Source of the DNA: Gemmatimonadaceae bacterium
Lineage (GTDB): Bacteria > Gemmatimonadota > Gemmatimonadetes > Gemmatimonadales > Gemmatimonadaceae
Assembly (NCBI GenBank): GCA_020852815.1
Contig: JADZAN010000002.1
Coordinates: 1-64,000, forward strand
Length of the DNA: 64,000 bases
Direction of reading: 5' to 3'
Shown piece by piece: positions 1 to 9,823 of this stretch (position 1 is its first letter; each line of letters opens with the position of its first letter). The notes beneath the pieces are model-generated. The model had not been told where the DNA came from, did not search any database, and saw only the letters and a list, made by a program, of their open reading frames with translations. The translations under genes were made by a program, and so were the position numbers.

Positions 1-7
1 CCGCTCG

Positions 8-220
8 GCGCGCGGTGCACGGACAAATGGATCCCAGCTTTCGCTGGGAAGGTGGGCGTGGGCGCCCGGCAAAGCGTGCGCGCATCGCGACCTCCCCACC
101 ACCCCACCACCCCTCCACCTCAACCGCGCGCCTTCGCGCCCCCGCGCCACCACGACCGCCGGGCGCGCCGTGCACTGACACATGGGTCCCGGCTTTCACT
201 GGGAAGGTGGGTGGGGGCGC
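8..220. repeat. Two direct copies of a REP-type hairpin element
   Basis: Two roughly 58-bp segments, about 8-63 and 163-220, are clearly alike. Each begins with a GCGCG..GTGCAC block and contains the hairpin core CCCAGCTTTCGCTGGG (32-47) or its diverged form (188-203), followed by AAGGTGGG. The first core has a perfect 6-bp stem with a TTTC loop. A third copy lies inverted at 11587-11640. In frame the core reads as the peptide DPSFRWEG, a pattern familiar from dispersed repeats that are often mis-called as small proteins. The rest of 1-380 is C-rich intergenic sequence with no credible gene. Confidence 0.7.
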
Positions 221-380
221 GGGGAGTCGCGCGCAGCACGCAACCACCTCGCCGCGCCTCCTTCGCGTCTTCGCGTGACCAATGTCTCTCGTCCCCCCAC
301 ACGCCCCCCCCACCCATAGCCCCACCCCCTCCCCGACCACACTTTCCCCCCATCCCCCACCTCCCACCGCCCGCGCCCGC

Positions 381-2867
381 ATGCCCCGCCGCCTAACGAC
401 CGCCACCACCATCGCCACCGGCCTCGCCGCCGCCCTCGCACTCCTCCCCGCCCGCGCGGCCGCCCAGTGGACGAACCGCTACCCCAAGAACGCCGGCTAC
501 GGACACCACGTCTACCTCGAGGGCTACGAACTCCCGGTCCTCACGGCGGGCCCGTTCGATGCCACGCAGTCGGCCGCGGGTGAGCTCGTCGTTGCGGCTC
601 GCGGCTGGCTGTGGCGCCTCGAACCCAACACCGGGATTGCCCGCCGCCTGACGAGTGGCGCCGGGGTCGACTCGCGCCCGGCATGGTCACCCGACGGTCG
701 GTCGCTCGCCTTCGTGCGCGACGACTCGCGCACGCTCGCCGTCGTCGTCCGCGACGTCGCGTCGGGTCGTGAGTCGGAGGTCGACCGCGGGATGGCGATG
801 GACCCGGTGTTCACCCCGGACGGCGCTGCGCTCATCTATGCCAACGTTGCGCCCGGCGGAGACCTCGACCTCTGGCGATGGGACTTCGCGACGTCGACGC
901 GGACGCGCCTGACGAGCGAACCGGGGATCGAGTTGCGCCCGCAACTCACCCCGGACGGCAGGTCGCTCATCTACATGTCCAAGACGCGCGGCGGGGGCGA
1001 CCAGGTGCGGCTCCGCACCCTGGCCGACGGGAAGGAGACGGTCCTCCTCCAGGGGAACATCGTCTCGCAAACGCGTCCTGCGCTCTCGAGCGATGGCAAG
1101 CTCCTCGCCTTCACCTGGCCCTCGAGCACGGGGTGGGAGTTGCGGCTGATGTCGGTCGAGCGCCCCGGGCCATCGATCGCCCTCGTCGCACGCCCCGGCG
1201 GTCGTCCCCTCGTCCCGTCGTTCAGCAGCGGCTCCGACTGGGTGTACTTCTCGGAGAGCGACGCGACGCAGCGCCCGCACCTCTATCGCGTCCCGACGGT
1301 CGGCGGCGCGGCGCGCGAGGTCGCCGTGCGCGCGTGGGAGTCCGGCGTGCCGATGGGACGTCTCGTCATCGAGACGCGCTGCCCCGCCTGCGCGCCGCCC
1401 ACCTTCCGCGGCGCCGATGGCAGCGCGCGCTCCGCCGCCCGGCTCTCCGTCACCGACGCCGGCGGCCACCCGCTCATCCCCAACGAGGGAATGCCGCGCT
1501 TCGATGGGCAGGTCGGGCGCATCTTCTTCTACTCGTCAGGCACCATCACGCTCGACGTCCCCGCAGGTGCGGTCACGGTCCGCGCGGTGCGCGGGCTCGC
1601 CACGCCGGAGGCCAGCACCACGGTGACGGTGCCCGCGGGCGAGACGGCGACTGCCACCCTCGACCTGCACCCCCTGTGGGAGGCGCAGCGCGCCGGTTGG
1701 TACTCGGCCGACCATCACTTCCACCTCAACTATGGCGGGCAGTTCGCCCTCGCACCGGCCGACCTCCTCCCGCTCATGCAGGGCGAGGACCTCGACGTCG
1801 CCACGCCGATGCTCGCCAATCTCCACAATCGCTTCGAGGACCAGCCGCTCTTCGACTGGCGGTCGTTAGGCGACGGCCCGCTCGTCGCATGGGCGCAGGA
1901 AGTGCGCTCGCACTTCCTTGGCCACATCGGGCTCCTGGGGACCAATACGCTCTTCTGGCCGTGGGTCTGGGGGCCAGGATACGAGACGTATGGGCGCGAC
2001 GACCGCCTAAACGCCGAGCCCATCACCTTCGCCCGCGCGCAGGGCGGTGCCGGCTACTACGTCCACCCCGTGAGCGGGACGCGCACGCCGTTCAGCGCCG
2101 CGGGGATGAACGCCCTCCCCGTTGCCCTCATCGCAGACGGCGTCCACGGCAACATCGACCTCATGGAGATCATCTGCCTCTGGAGCAACTCGGTGGGGAC
2201 CGCCGAGTTGTGGTACCGACTCCTCAATGCCGGCTTCCCGGTCGCTCCCAGCGGCGGCACCGACGTGATGGCCGACTTCCATCGCACCATGGCCATCGGC
2301 GCCGCGCGCGTCTACGTGCGCCCGGACGGTCCCTTCAACTGGCCCAACTACTTCGCCGCCCTCAAGGCCGGGCGCTCCTTCGTCACCAACGGCCCCATGT
2401 TGCAACTGGCGGTGGACGGGATGCAGCCCGGCGAGGTCATCGCCGCCGGTCGCGAACTCCCCTTCACCCTCACCGTCGCCTCGGCGGTGGCCATCGACAG
2501 CGTGGCGATCGTCGTGAACGGGAAGACAGTGTGGAGCGGGGCACGCCCCGACGCCTCAGGGAAGGCGAGCTACAGCGGGAAGCTCCGCCTCCCGGCCGGT
2601 GGCTGGGTCGCGGCGCGCGTCACGGGACCCGCGACCACCGCCTGGCCGGCGATGGGCGAGTACACCTTTGCCCACACGGCACCGATCTGGATCGGGAAGA
2701 AGGGGAGCACCGATCCCGTGGCCCGCAAGGCGGCGGCCGCCGAGCTGCTGGCCGCGTTAGGCGTGAACGAGAAGCGACTCGACGCCGGCTACGCGGGGAG
2801 CGAGATCCCGCGCCTCAAGGCGTACTTCGCCGAGGCGCGGGACATCCTGCAGAAACTCTCCCGGTGA
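381..2867 (+). CDS. Secreted TolB-like beta-propeller / CehA-McbA-type metallohydrolase
   Basis: Predicted exported protein of 828 residues. The ATG at 381 starts a good Sec signal peptide (MPRRLTT... to ALLPARAAAQ); an upstream in-frame ATG at 282 would only add a low-complexity Pro/Ser/His stretch, so I reject it. Residues about 60-350 hold PD40/TolB-type propeller repeats (for example SRPAWSPDGRSLAF and DPVFTPDG). The C-terminal half carries WYSADHHFHLNYGG, matching the metal-binding WYSGDLHVH start of the CehA/McbA branch of PHP-like hydrolases, followed by a conserved SGGTDVMADFH segment. Family members hydrolyse diverse esters or phosphoesters; the substrate here is unknown. It converges on the tyrosine phenol-lyase gene and ends inside a small hairpin. 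Confidence 0.8.
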   Translation: MPRRLTTATTIATGLAAALALLPARAAAQWTNRYPKNAGYGHHVYLEGYELPVLTAGPFDATQSAAGELVVAARGWLWRLEPNTGIARRLTSGAGVDSRPAWSPDGRSLAFVRDDSRTLAVVVRDVASGRESEVDRGMAMDPVFTPDGAALIYANVAPGGDLDLWRWDFATSTRTRLTSEPGIELRPQLTPDGRSLIYMSKTRGGGDQVRLRTLADGKETVLLQGNIVSQTRPALSSDGKLLAFTWPSSTGWELRLMSVERPGPSIALVARPGGRPLVPSFSSGSDWVYFSESDATQRPHLYRVPTVGGAAREVAVRAWESGVPMGRLVIETRCPACAPPTFRGADGSARSAARLSVTDAGGHPLIPNEGMPRFDGQVGRIFFYSSGTITLDVPAGAVTVRAVRGLATPEASTTVTVPAGETATATLDLHPLWEAQRAGWYSADHHFHLNYGGQFALAPADLLPLMQGEDLDVATPMLANLHNRFEDQPLFDWRSLGDGPLVAWAQEVRSHFLGHIGLLGTNTLFWPWVWGPGYETYGRDDRLNAEPITFARAQGGAGYYVHPVSGTRTPFSAAGMNALPVALIADGVHGNIDLMEIICLWSNSVGTAELWYRLLNAGFPVAPSGGTDVMADFHRTMAIGAARVYVRPDGPFNWPNYFAALKAGRSFVTNGPMLQLAVDGMQPGEVIAAGRELPFTLTVASAVAIDSVAIVVNGKTVWSGARPDASGKASYSGKLRLPAGGWVAARVTGPATTAWPAMGEYTFAHTAPIWIGKKGSTDPVARKAAAAELLAALGVNEKRLDAGYAGSEIPRLKAYFAEARDILQKLSR

Positions 2868-2879
2868 CGTGACCGGGAG
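2858..2879. terminator. Hairpin between convergent genes, overlapping a stop codon
   Basis: Perfect 8-bp inverted repeat CTCCCGGT / ACCGGGAG with a 6-nt loop. The stop codon of the metallohydrolase gene (2865-2867) lies at the top of the stem. There is no T-tract. It sits in the 27-bp gap between two convergent genes, so a bidirectional terminator role is plausible. Confidence 0.45.
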
Positions 2880-2894
2880 GCAACGGTGCGTGGG

Positions 2895-4337
<1,443 letters not shown>

Positions 4338-4458
4338 CTAACGCGCCCGCGGCCAAGGAAGATCGGCAAACACACCCGAGCATCTGTCGGAAAATGCCCC
4401 ACGCGGTGTCCGCACACCGGTCAAGCTGGTCAGACCAACCGGCGCCTCCGCGCCACGC

Positions 4459-5433
4459 TCAGCGCGGGCGCAGCACCAGGTAGAGCCCCAGCGCCGCGAT
4501 GAGAGCCACGACGCCAATCACCAGCCACCGCCTGCCCAGCCCGGCGGGTGCCGCGTCCCCCTCTCCCGCGGGGGCGGCGCTGCGCCGCGCCTCGTTGAGA
4601 GCGTCGACGAACGCCGAGGCGGTCGCGAAGCGCTCCTCGGGCTCCTTGGCCAGTGCCCGCGCCAGCACGTGCTCCACCGCCGGCGCAATGTCGGCGCGCT
4701 CTGCGCACAGCGACGGCATCGGTTCGGTGAAGTGCGCCGCCACCACCGCGCGCGTCGTCTTTCCCGTGAACGGCGGCCGCCCGGCGAGCATCTCGAACAG
4801 CACGCACCCTAACGCGTAGATGTCGGTGCGCCCGTCCACCGGGCCGGCGGCGGCCTGCTCCGGCGACATGTACGTGACCGTCCCCACGGCGATCCCGGCG
4901 CGCGTGAGCGAGTTCCCCTTTGCGCTCGTCACCAGCTTGGCGATGCCGAAGTCGGCCACGACGGCCGTCCCCATCGAGAGGAGGATGTTCTCCGGCTTTA
5001 TGTCGCGATGCACGATGTTGCGCTTGTGCGCGTAGTCCAGCGCCACCGCCACGTCGTGCGCGATGCGCAGCGCATCGTCGAGAGGGAGCTGTCTCTCGCG
5101 CGTCATGCGGTCGCGCAGCGATTCGCCCTCCACCGCCGGCATCACGTAATACAGCAGCTCCTCCGCCTCGCCGGAGTCGAGGAGCGGGACGATGTGCGGA
5201 TGGTTGAGCGTGGCCACGAAGGCAATCTCGCGAATGAAGCGCTCGTGCCCCATCGCCTCGGCCACCTCGGGGCGAAAGACCTTCACCGCCACCGGACGCT
5301 GGTACTTGAGGTCCGTGGCGAGGTAGACTGTCGCCGTCCCGCCCGCGGCCATCTCGCGCTCGACGCGGTAGCGGCTCCCTAACGCCTGGTTGAAGCGCGT
5401 GATGCGGGCGGCGGATCGTTCTTCATCGTGCAT
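4459..5433 (-). CDS. Membrane-anchored Hanks-type Ser/Thr protein kinase
   Basis: Cytoplasmic protein kinase of 324 residues with a C-terminal anchor. The catalytic elements are all present: glycine loop AAGGTATVY (29-37), Lys51 in VAVKVF, HRDIKPEN (142-149), DFG (161-163) and YMSPEQA in the activation segment. A single hydrophobic helix near 304-322 (WLVIGVVALIAALGLYLVL) ends the protein, with no extracellular sensor domain. I chose the ATG at 5433 because it overlaps the upstream stop as TGATG, a typical coupling junction; an ATG at 5454 would overlap further. The upstream partner is a LiaF-like protein, suggesting the pair signals together, perhaps in envelope stress. The target is unknown. 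Confidence 0.85.
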   Translation of the reverse strand: MHDEERSAARITRFNQALGSRYRVEREMAAGGTATVYLATDLKYQRPVAVKVFRPEVAEAMGHERFIREIAFVATLNHPHIVPLLDSGEAEELLYYVMPAVEGESLRDRMTRERQLPLDDALRIAHDVAVALDYAHKRNIVHRDIKPENILLSMGTAVVADFGIAKLVTSAKGNSLTRAGIAVGTVTYMSPEQAAAGPVDGRTDIYALGCVLFEMLAGRPPFTGKTTRAVVAAHFTEPMPSLCAERADIAPAVEHVLARALAKEPEERFATASAFVDALNEARRSAAPAGEGDAAPAGLGRRWLVIGVVALIAALGLYLVLRPR

Positions 5434-6047
5434 CAGCCGTCTCCATCCGACCATCCGCGTGGCTTCATCTCCGTCCCCACACCGCCCATGATTGCCAGCC
5501 CCGACACGCGCACCACGGGCGAGTTGTCGCTGGCGACGCCGGGCGAGTCATCGAATCCGCCCATGATCGCGATCCCGTTCGTCTCGAGCCGCACGCCGGG
5601 GGGGACGCGAATCTGCACGCCTCCCATGATTGCCACCACCTTGATCTCCGTTACCGGCGACGTGAGCACGGCGTCGCGCAGGTCCAACTCGGCGCCGCCC
5701 ATCAGCGTCCAGATCGTCATGCGCTCGGGGACGAACCAACGTCCCTTTCGCGAGAAGCCGCCCATGATCGCCAGCATCGTCCCGCCGCCCACCTTGCGCC
5801 CGGCGTCGGCGGCCAGCACCGGCGAGCGGTTGGGATCGAGCGTGGGGAGGTCGGTGGTGAGCGCCGAGAGTACGTACCATTGCGTGGCGCCTAACGCGGC
5901 CTGCACCCGGAACTCGTACTCCTCCACGGTGAGGTGGTCGAGGGCGAAGTGATCGCCCAGCAGCGTCACCACCTGCTCGCGCTCGCGCTCACCCACGCGT
6001 GCGGGGATCGAACGCGGATCGACCGGATGTGGTGATCGGGACTCCAT
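5433..6047 (-). CDS. DUF1707-like / LiaF-like C-terminal domain protein
   Basis: Protein of 204 residues without obvious membrane segments. Residues about 12-65 resemble the DUF1707/SHOCT-like helical module (EREREQVVTLLGDHFALDHL then LTVEEYEFRVQAALGA). The second half has the repeating beta-helix pattern of the LiaF/YvqF C-terminal domain, with AIMGGFSRKG, LMGGAELDLRDA, AIMGGVQIRVP and AIMGGFDD spaced about 20 residues apart. LiaF-type proteins act in cell-envelope stress sensing in Firmicutes; the role here is inferred. It is translationally coupled (TGATG) to the Ser/Thr kinase that follows, which suggests a shared function. Confidence 0.75.
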   Translation of the reverse strand: MESRSPHPVDPRSIPARVGEREREQVVTLLGDHFALDHLTVEEYEFRVQAALGATQWYVLSALTTDLPTLDPNRSPVLAADAGRKVGGGTMLAIMGGFSRKGRWFVPERMTIWTLMGGAELDLRDAVLTSPVTEIKVVAIMGGVQIRVPPGVRLETNGIAIMGGFDDSPGVASDNSPVVRVSGLAIMGGVGTEMKPRGWSDGDG

Positions 6048-6226
6048 GCTGGCTCTCTTGCTCGAGATGTGCTCGTGCCCACTGCCTAGCTAAACCAGAA
6101 GCGAGACACGGAGGCTCACGGAGGTTTCACGGAGGCGCACGGAGGTTCCAAGGAGGTTCTCGGGAGGTTCACACTCCGATCGCGAACGTTGAACGTTCCG
6201 CGTAAACCTCCGTGTCTCCTCCGTGG

Positions 6227-6440
6227 ACCTCCGTGTCGTGCTTTTCGAAACGCCAAGCCTGCAACCTCCGCGGACCTCCGTGTCGTGCTTTTCGAAACGC
6301 CAAACCTGCAACCTCCGCGGCCCTCCGTGTCGTGCTTTTCGAAACCTCGAACCTGCAACCTCCGCGGCCCTCCGTGTCGAGCTTTTCGAAACCTCGAACC
6401 TGCAACCTCGGTGTCGTGCCTTTCAGAACCTCGAACTCGC
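6227..6440. repeat. 47-bp tandem repeat array
   Basis: Four near-perfect units begin at about 6227, 6274, 6321 and 6368, each 47 bp, and a truncated fifth follows from about 6405. Each unit contains CCTCCGTGTCGTGCTTTTCG, then a short A/C-rich part, then CAACCTCCGCGG. Immediately upstream (6100-6180, plus strand) is a looser run of CACGGAGG-type words. The array fills the 402-bp gap between the LiaF-like gene and the end of the MFS gene. No gene is credible here. The units are directly adjacent without spacers, so it is not a CRISPR. Confidence 0.85.
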
Positions 6441-6449
6441 GACTCCGCC

Positions 6450-7814
6450 CTACGCCTCCGCGCCCGCCCTCGGTTTCGCGAACTGGTCCAGCCCCAATCC
6501 CAGGAAGATCGTGACGAAGACGGCGATCGCCGACGTGTAGAAGGGGATCCCCACCCCCAGCCGGTCGAAGGCGAAGCCGGCCCACAGCGGGACCACGATG
6601 CGCGCCACGCCGCCAAAGGTCTGTTGCAGCCCCATGTACAGCCCGCGCTCCGCCGGCGAGATGACGCGCGAGAGGAGCGCTGTCACGCAGGGAAAGGTGA
6701 ACGCCGTCCCCAGCGGGATGAAGGCGACCGCGATTGCCAGCATCCCCAGGTTGCGGGACAACGGCATCCCCGCGATGCCTAACGCCAGGAGCGTCACGCC
6801 CCAGCGCGACAGCCGCGCCTCGCCCAGCTTGTCCACCGCGCGCCCCAGCAGGAGGACGCGCGCGAACACCGAGATGGCGCCCACGTACATGAAGAAGTAG
6901 CCGATGTGCCCTTCGTCCACCGCGAAGCGCGCCGCCAGGAAGAGCGGGAGCATCGCCGTCACCCCCTGGAACGAGCCCATGGCGATGGCGTAGATCCAGA
7001 TGAGGCGCGATGATGGGTCGCCCGAGTGCGTGATGACACGCCACACCGCCTCGCGCGACGTCTTGCGCTCGGGCCCGGCCGCGTGGTGTTCACGCGACTC
7101 GTGCAGGAAGCGGTTCACGAACCACATGTTGATCACGCAGAGCAGCGCGGCGACGATTCCCGGCGCCGCGCGCCCCAGCATGAAGTGCGCATCGCCGGGC
7201 ACCAGGTCGGTCTTCCCCAGCCCCACGGCGGCCGAGCCCAGCACGGGGCCTAACGCGACCCCGAGGTTCGTGGCCGCCGAGAGCCAGCCCAGCGAGCGGG
7301 CGCGATCGTTGGGCTCCACCGAGTCGGCGACGTAGGCCTGGATCACCCCCACCGTGCCGCCGCCGGCTCCCTGCAGCACGCGCGACAGGAAGAGGACGAA
7401 GAGCGAGGTGGCGAAGCCGAAGACGAGGTAGGCCAGCGCCGACGCGCCTAACGCGATCAACAGCGCGGGGCGACGCCCGTGCCGGTCCGAGAAGCGACCC
7501 CACATCGGCGCCGAGAGGAGCTGGGCGATGGTGAACGAGGTGACCAGGATCGCCTGGATCATCCCGATCCCGAAGTGCACGGGCCCCAGCTGCAACCCGT
7601 CGGTCGCCAGCTCCCGGGCGTAGAACGGGATGATCGGGATGATCATCAGCAGCCCGACCATGTCGATGAAGGCCGTCGCCATCAGGGCGAACAGCTTGGG
7701 CGGGATCTTGCGCACCTCCTGCGCAAGGATGAAGAGGAGGCCGGCCGCGATGACCCCTCCCAGCACCCGCACCACGGGCGACTGCAGCGATTGTGCGAGC
7801 TCGAGTTGGGCCAA
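6450..7814 (-). CDS. Major facilitator superfamily transporter
   Basis: Polytopic inner-membrane exporter or importer of 454 residues. It shows 12 predicted helices plus an unusual extra hydrophobic stretch at the very N-terminus, before the canonical start of the fold (PPKLFALMATAFIDMVG). The MFS loop 2-3 signature GRFSDRHGRRPALL is present and resembles the drug:H+ antiporter branch. The start is a TTG only 3 nt after the preceding permease stop, so it is probably translated from the same transcript; a start further in cannot be excluded. Being the last gene of a nucleoside-type ABC operon, it may handle a related compound, but the substrate is unknown. Confidence 0.8.
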   Translation of the reverse strand: MAQLELAQSLQSPVVRVLGGVIAAGLLFILAQEVRKIPPKLFALMATAFIDMVGLLMIIPIIPFYARELATDGLQLGPVHFGIGMIQAILVTSFTIAQLLSAPMWGRFSDRHGRRPALLIALGASALAYLVFGFATSLFVLFLSRVLQGAGGGTVGVIQAYVADSVEPNDRARSLGWLSAATNLGVALGPVLGSAAVGLGKTDLVPGDAHFMLGRAAPGIVAALLCVINMWFVNRFLHESREHHAAGPERKTSREAVWRVITHSGDPSSRLIWIYAIAMGSFQGVTAMLPLFLAARFAVDEGHIGYFFMYVGAISVFARVLLLGRAVDKLGEARLSRWGVTLLALGIAGMPLSRNLGMLAIAVAFIPLGTAFTFPCVTALLSRVISPAERGLYMGLQQTFGGVARIVVPLWAGFAFDRLGVGIPFYTSAIAVFVTIFLGLGLDQFAKPRAGAEA

Positions 7815-7817
7815 GCG

Positions 7818-8714
7818 CTACTCGCTCACCTTGCCTAACGCCGACGGCGGTGTTGCCCGCCCCACCACGCCGGCGACCGCGATGATGGTGAGGACGTAGG
7901 GAATCATCTCCACGAACTGCGACGGGATCAGCTGGAGCCCTTGCAACTGGATCTGCAACGTCTCCGCCGCCGCAAAGAGGAGACAGGCCACCGCCACGCG
8001 CGCCGGCTCCCACTTCCCGAAGATAACCGCCGCGAGGGCGATGAAGCCGCGCCCGGCCGTCATGCTATCGGTGAATTGATGCTGCTCGAGCGCGAGATAC
8101 GTCCCCCCAAGCCCAGCCAGCGCCCCCGCGCCAAGCACCGCGATCCACCGCACACGGTTCACCCCCACCCCCAGCGACGCCGCCGCTTCCGGCTTCTCCC
8201 CAACCGCCCGGAGACGCAGCCCGAACGGAGTCCGATAGAGAACCCACCAGACCAGGACGAGGGAGAGCATCCCCACCGGCACCAGCGGATTCGCGAGCGA
8301 AGCGAGCACTCCCGTCCCCCGTCCCCCGTCTCCCGTCCCCACAAAGTCGAATCCGTTGACGCGAGGCGAATTGGACGACGAATCGAAGGCCAGTCTCAGG
8401 AAGAAGCGCGTCACTCCCACCGCCAGCAGGTTGATCGCGATGCCAACCACGACCTGGTCGGCGCGGTAGCGAATGCAGGCGATCGCATGCAGCAGCGCCG
8501 CCAGCACGCCGCCGGCGATCCCGCACAGGATCCCGATCCATGGCGAGGCGCTGTAGTGCGTCCCCAGCACCGCGGTGAACGCCCCCGTGAGCATCCACCC
8601 CTCGAGCGTGAGCGCGATGACCCCCGAGCGCTCGGAGAGGACGCCCCCGGATGCTGCGAAGAGGTAGGGGATGGCGATGCGCAGCGTCTGCACCAGGAAG
8701 GCGAAGAGGATCAT
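7818..8714 (-). CDS. ABC transporter permease, BMP/nucleoside family (second permease)
   Basis: Inner-membrane permease of 298 residues in the branched-chain/ribose-type permease family, matching the smaller subunit of BmpA-dependent nucleoside transporters. Key segments are SERSGVIALTLEGWMLTGAF near residue 28, a family signature for this subunit, and RAVGEKPEAAASLGVGVNRVRW in the cytoplasmic loop. A Gly/Asp/Arg-rich insertion (GTGDGGRGTG, coded by 8308-8341) interrupts a loop and comes from a GGGGAC-type repeat. The gene overlaps the upstream permease by 4 bp (ATGA), so the two subunits are translationally coupled. Confidence 0.85.
   Translation of the reverse strand: MILFAFLVQTLRIAIPYLFAASGGVLSERSGVIALTLEGWMLTGAFTAVLGTHYSASPWIGILCGIAGGVLAALLHAIACIRYRADQVVVGIAINLLAVGVTRFFLRLAFDSSSNSPRVNGFDFVGTGDGGRGTGVLASLANPLVPVGMLSLVLVWWVLYRTPFGLRLRAVGEKPEAAASLGVGVNRVRWIAVLGAGALAGLGGTYLALEQHQFTDSMTAGRGFIALAAVIFGKWEPARVAVACLLFAAAETLQIQLQGLQLIPSQFVEMIPYVLTIIAVAGVVGRATPPSALGKVSE
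8308..8341 (-). repeat. G-quadruplex-like GGGGAC tract inside a permease gene
   Basis: On the coding (minus) strand this reads as runs of three to five G separated by AC or AGAC, for example GGGAGACGGGGGACGGGGG. The same short tract recurs at 9747-9778 and 9871-9908 in the two neighbouring genes. It codes for a Gly/Asp/Arg stretch that looks out of place in the permease. Confidence 0.8.
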
Positions 8715-9823
8715 CGGCCGCCTCCCCGCGCATTCCGGATCAACCGCTGCACCTCGGGGACCGACGTTGCCACCGCGATGATCACCACCGCCGTGAGGAC
8801 GTCGACCATCTGCTTGGGGACGACCGCGTTCACCGCCAGCCCGCCCTGCGACAGCGTGGCGAAGAGGAGCGCGGCAATCACCACCCCCACCGGATGGTTG
8901 CGCCCGACGAGCGCCACGGCGATCCCAAGGAAACCGGCGCCGGCGGCGAACCCTTCTTCATAGTACTGCTTGTAGCCCAGGACGTAGTTCGTCCCCCCCA
9001 GCCCGGCCAGCGCCCCGCCTAACAACATGGCGCGCAGCCAGACGTTCCCCACCTTCACGCCGCCGTACTCGGCGGCATCGGGCTGGAGCCCCACCGCGCG
9101 CAGGTCGTAGCCCCCTCGCGTGCGGAAGAGGTACCACCACGCATAGGCGGCGGCCGCCAGCGCGACGAGGAGGGTCAGGTTGGCCGCCGAGCCGGCAAAC
9201 GAGGGAATGATCGACGAGAGTCGCGACACCGAGCCGGCACGGATCTCCGGCGTGTGCAACGACTCCGCCACGTTGAGCTTGGTGGCGATGAGCCAGTTGA
9301 GGAGGGCCAGCGTGATGAAGTTCACCATGATCGTGACGATGACCTCGCTCGCCCCGAAGCGCGACTTGAGCACGCCCGGCACGCTCGCCACCGTCGCCCC
9401 GCCTAACGCCGCGGCCCCCAGGCAGAGCGGGATGGCGATGACCGCCGGCGCCCCCGCCGGCAGCAGCAACCCGGCCACCGCCGCGCAGAACCCGCCCATT
9501 GCCAGCTGCCCCTCGGCGCCGATGTTGAACAGCCCCGCGCGCAGCGCCACCGCCACCGCGAGCCCCGTGAAGGTCAGCGTCGTCGCCTTGTAGATCACCT
9601 GCCCCAGCCCGTATGCGTTCCCCCACGTCCCCTCGATGAGGAGGGCGAAGACGTCGGCCGGCGACTGCCCGAAGCTGAGAATCAGGATATCGCCCACCAC
9701 GGCCGCGATGAGCAGCGCCGTGAGCGGTGGCAGCAGCGCGGAGAGCAGACGGGAGACGGGGGACGGGGGACGGGAGATGCTGTCGGCGCCCGGGCCGGGG
9801 ATGGCGTCGTTGATGAGGCTCAT
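8711..9823 (-). CDS. ABC transporter permease, BMP/nucleoside family (first permease)
   Basis: Larger membrane subunit of 370 residues. The core fold begins around residue 30 and includes GNAYGLGQVIYKATTLTFTG and FNIGAEGQLAMGGFCAA, signatures of the first permease of BmpA-type nucleoside importers. RAVGLQPDAAEYGGVKVGN forms the cytoplasmic coupling loop. The N-terminal 25 residues are low-complexity (SRPPSPVSRLLSALL), coded by a C-rich copy of the operon's GGGGAC repeat in reversed orientation. It overlaps the ATPase gene upstream by 4 bp and the second permease downstream by 4 bp, a tight co-translated block. Confidence 0.85.
   Translation of the reverse strand: MSLINDAIPGPGADSISRPPSPVSRLLSALLPPLTALLIAAVVGDILILSFGQSPADVFALLIEGTWGNAYGLGQVIYKATTLTFTGLAVAVALRAGLFNIGAEGQLAMGGFCAAVAGLLLPAGAPAVIAIPLCLGAAALGGATVASVPGVLKSRFGASEVIVTIMVNFITLALLNWLIATKLNVAESLHTPEIRAGSVSRLSSIIPSFAGSAANLTLLVALAAAAYAWWYLFRTRGGYDLRAVGLQPDAAEYGGVKVGNVWLRAMLLGGALAGLGGTNYVLGYKQYYEEGFAAGAGFLGIAVALVGRNHPVGVVIAALLFATLSQGGLAVNAVVPKQMVDVLTAVVIIAVATSVPEVQRLIRNARGGGR
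9747..9778 (+). repeat. Inverted copy of the GGGGAC tract, N-terminal end of permease gene
   Basis: Here the G-rich strand is the plus (template) strand: GGGAGACGGGGGACGGGGG within 9749-9775. Its orientation is opposite to the copies at 8308-8341 and 9871-9908, so the repeat is a mobile or recombining sequence rather than a coding constraint. Confidence 0.75.

Noticed and set aside
878-2872. Long plus-strand frame overlapping the metallohydrolase
   Set aside because: It is an out-of-frame shadow with an Arg/Pro/Ala/His-rich product; the main frame has a signal peptide and metal-site motifs.
6227-6440. Possible CRISPR array
   Set aside because: The 47-bp units are directly adjacent with no unique spacers, and there are no cas genes nearby.
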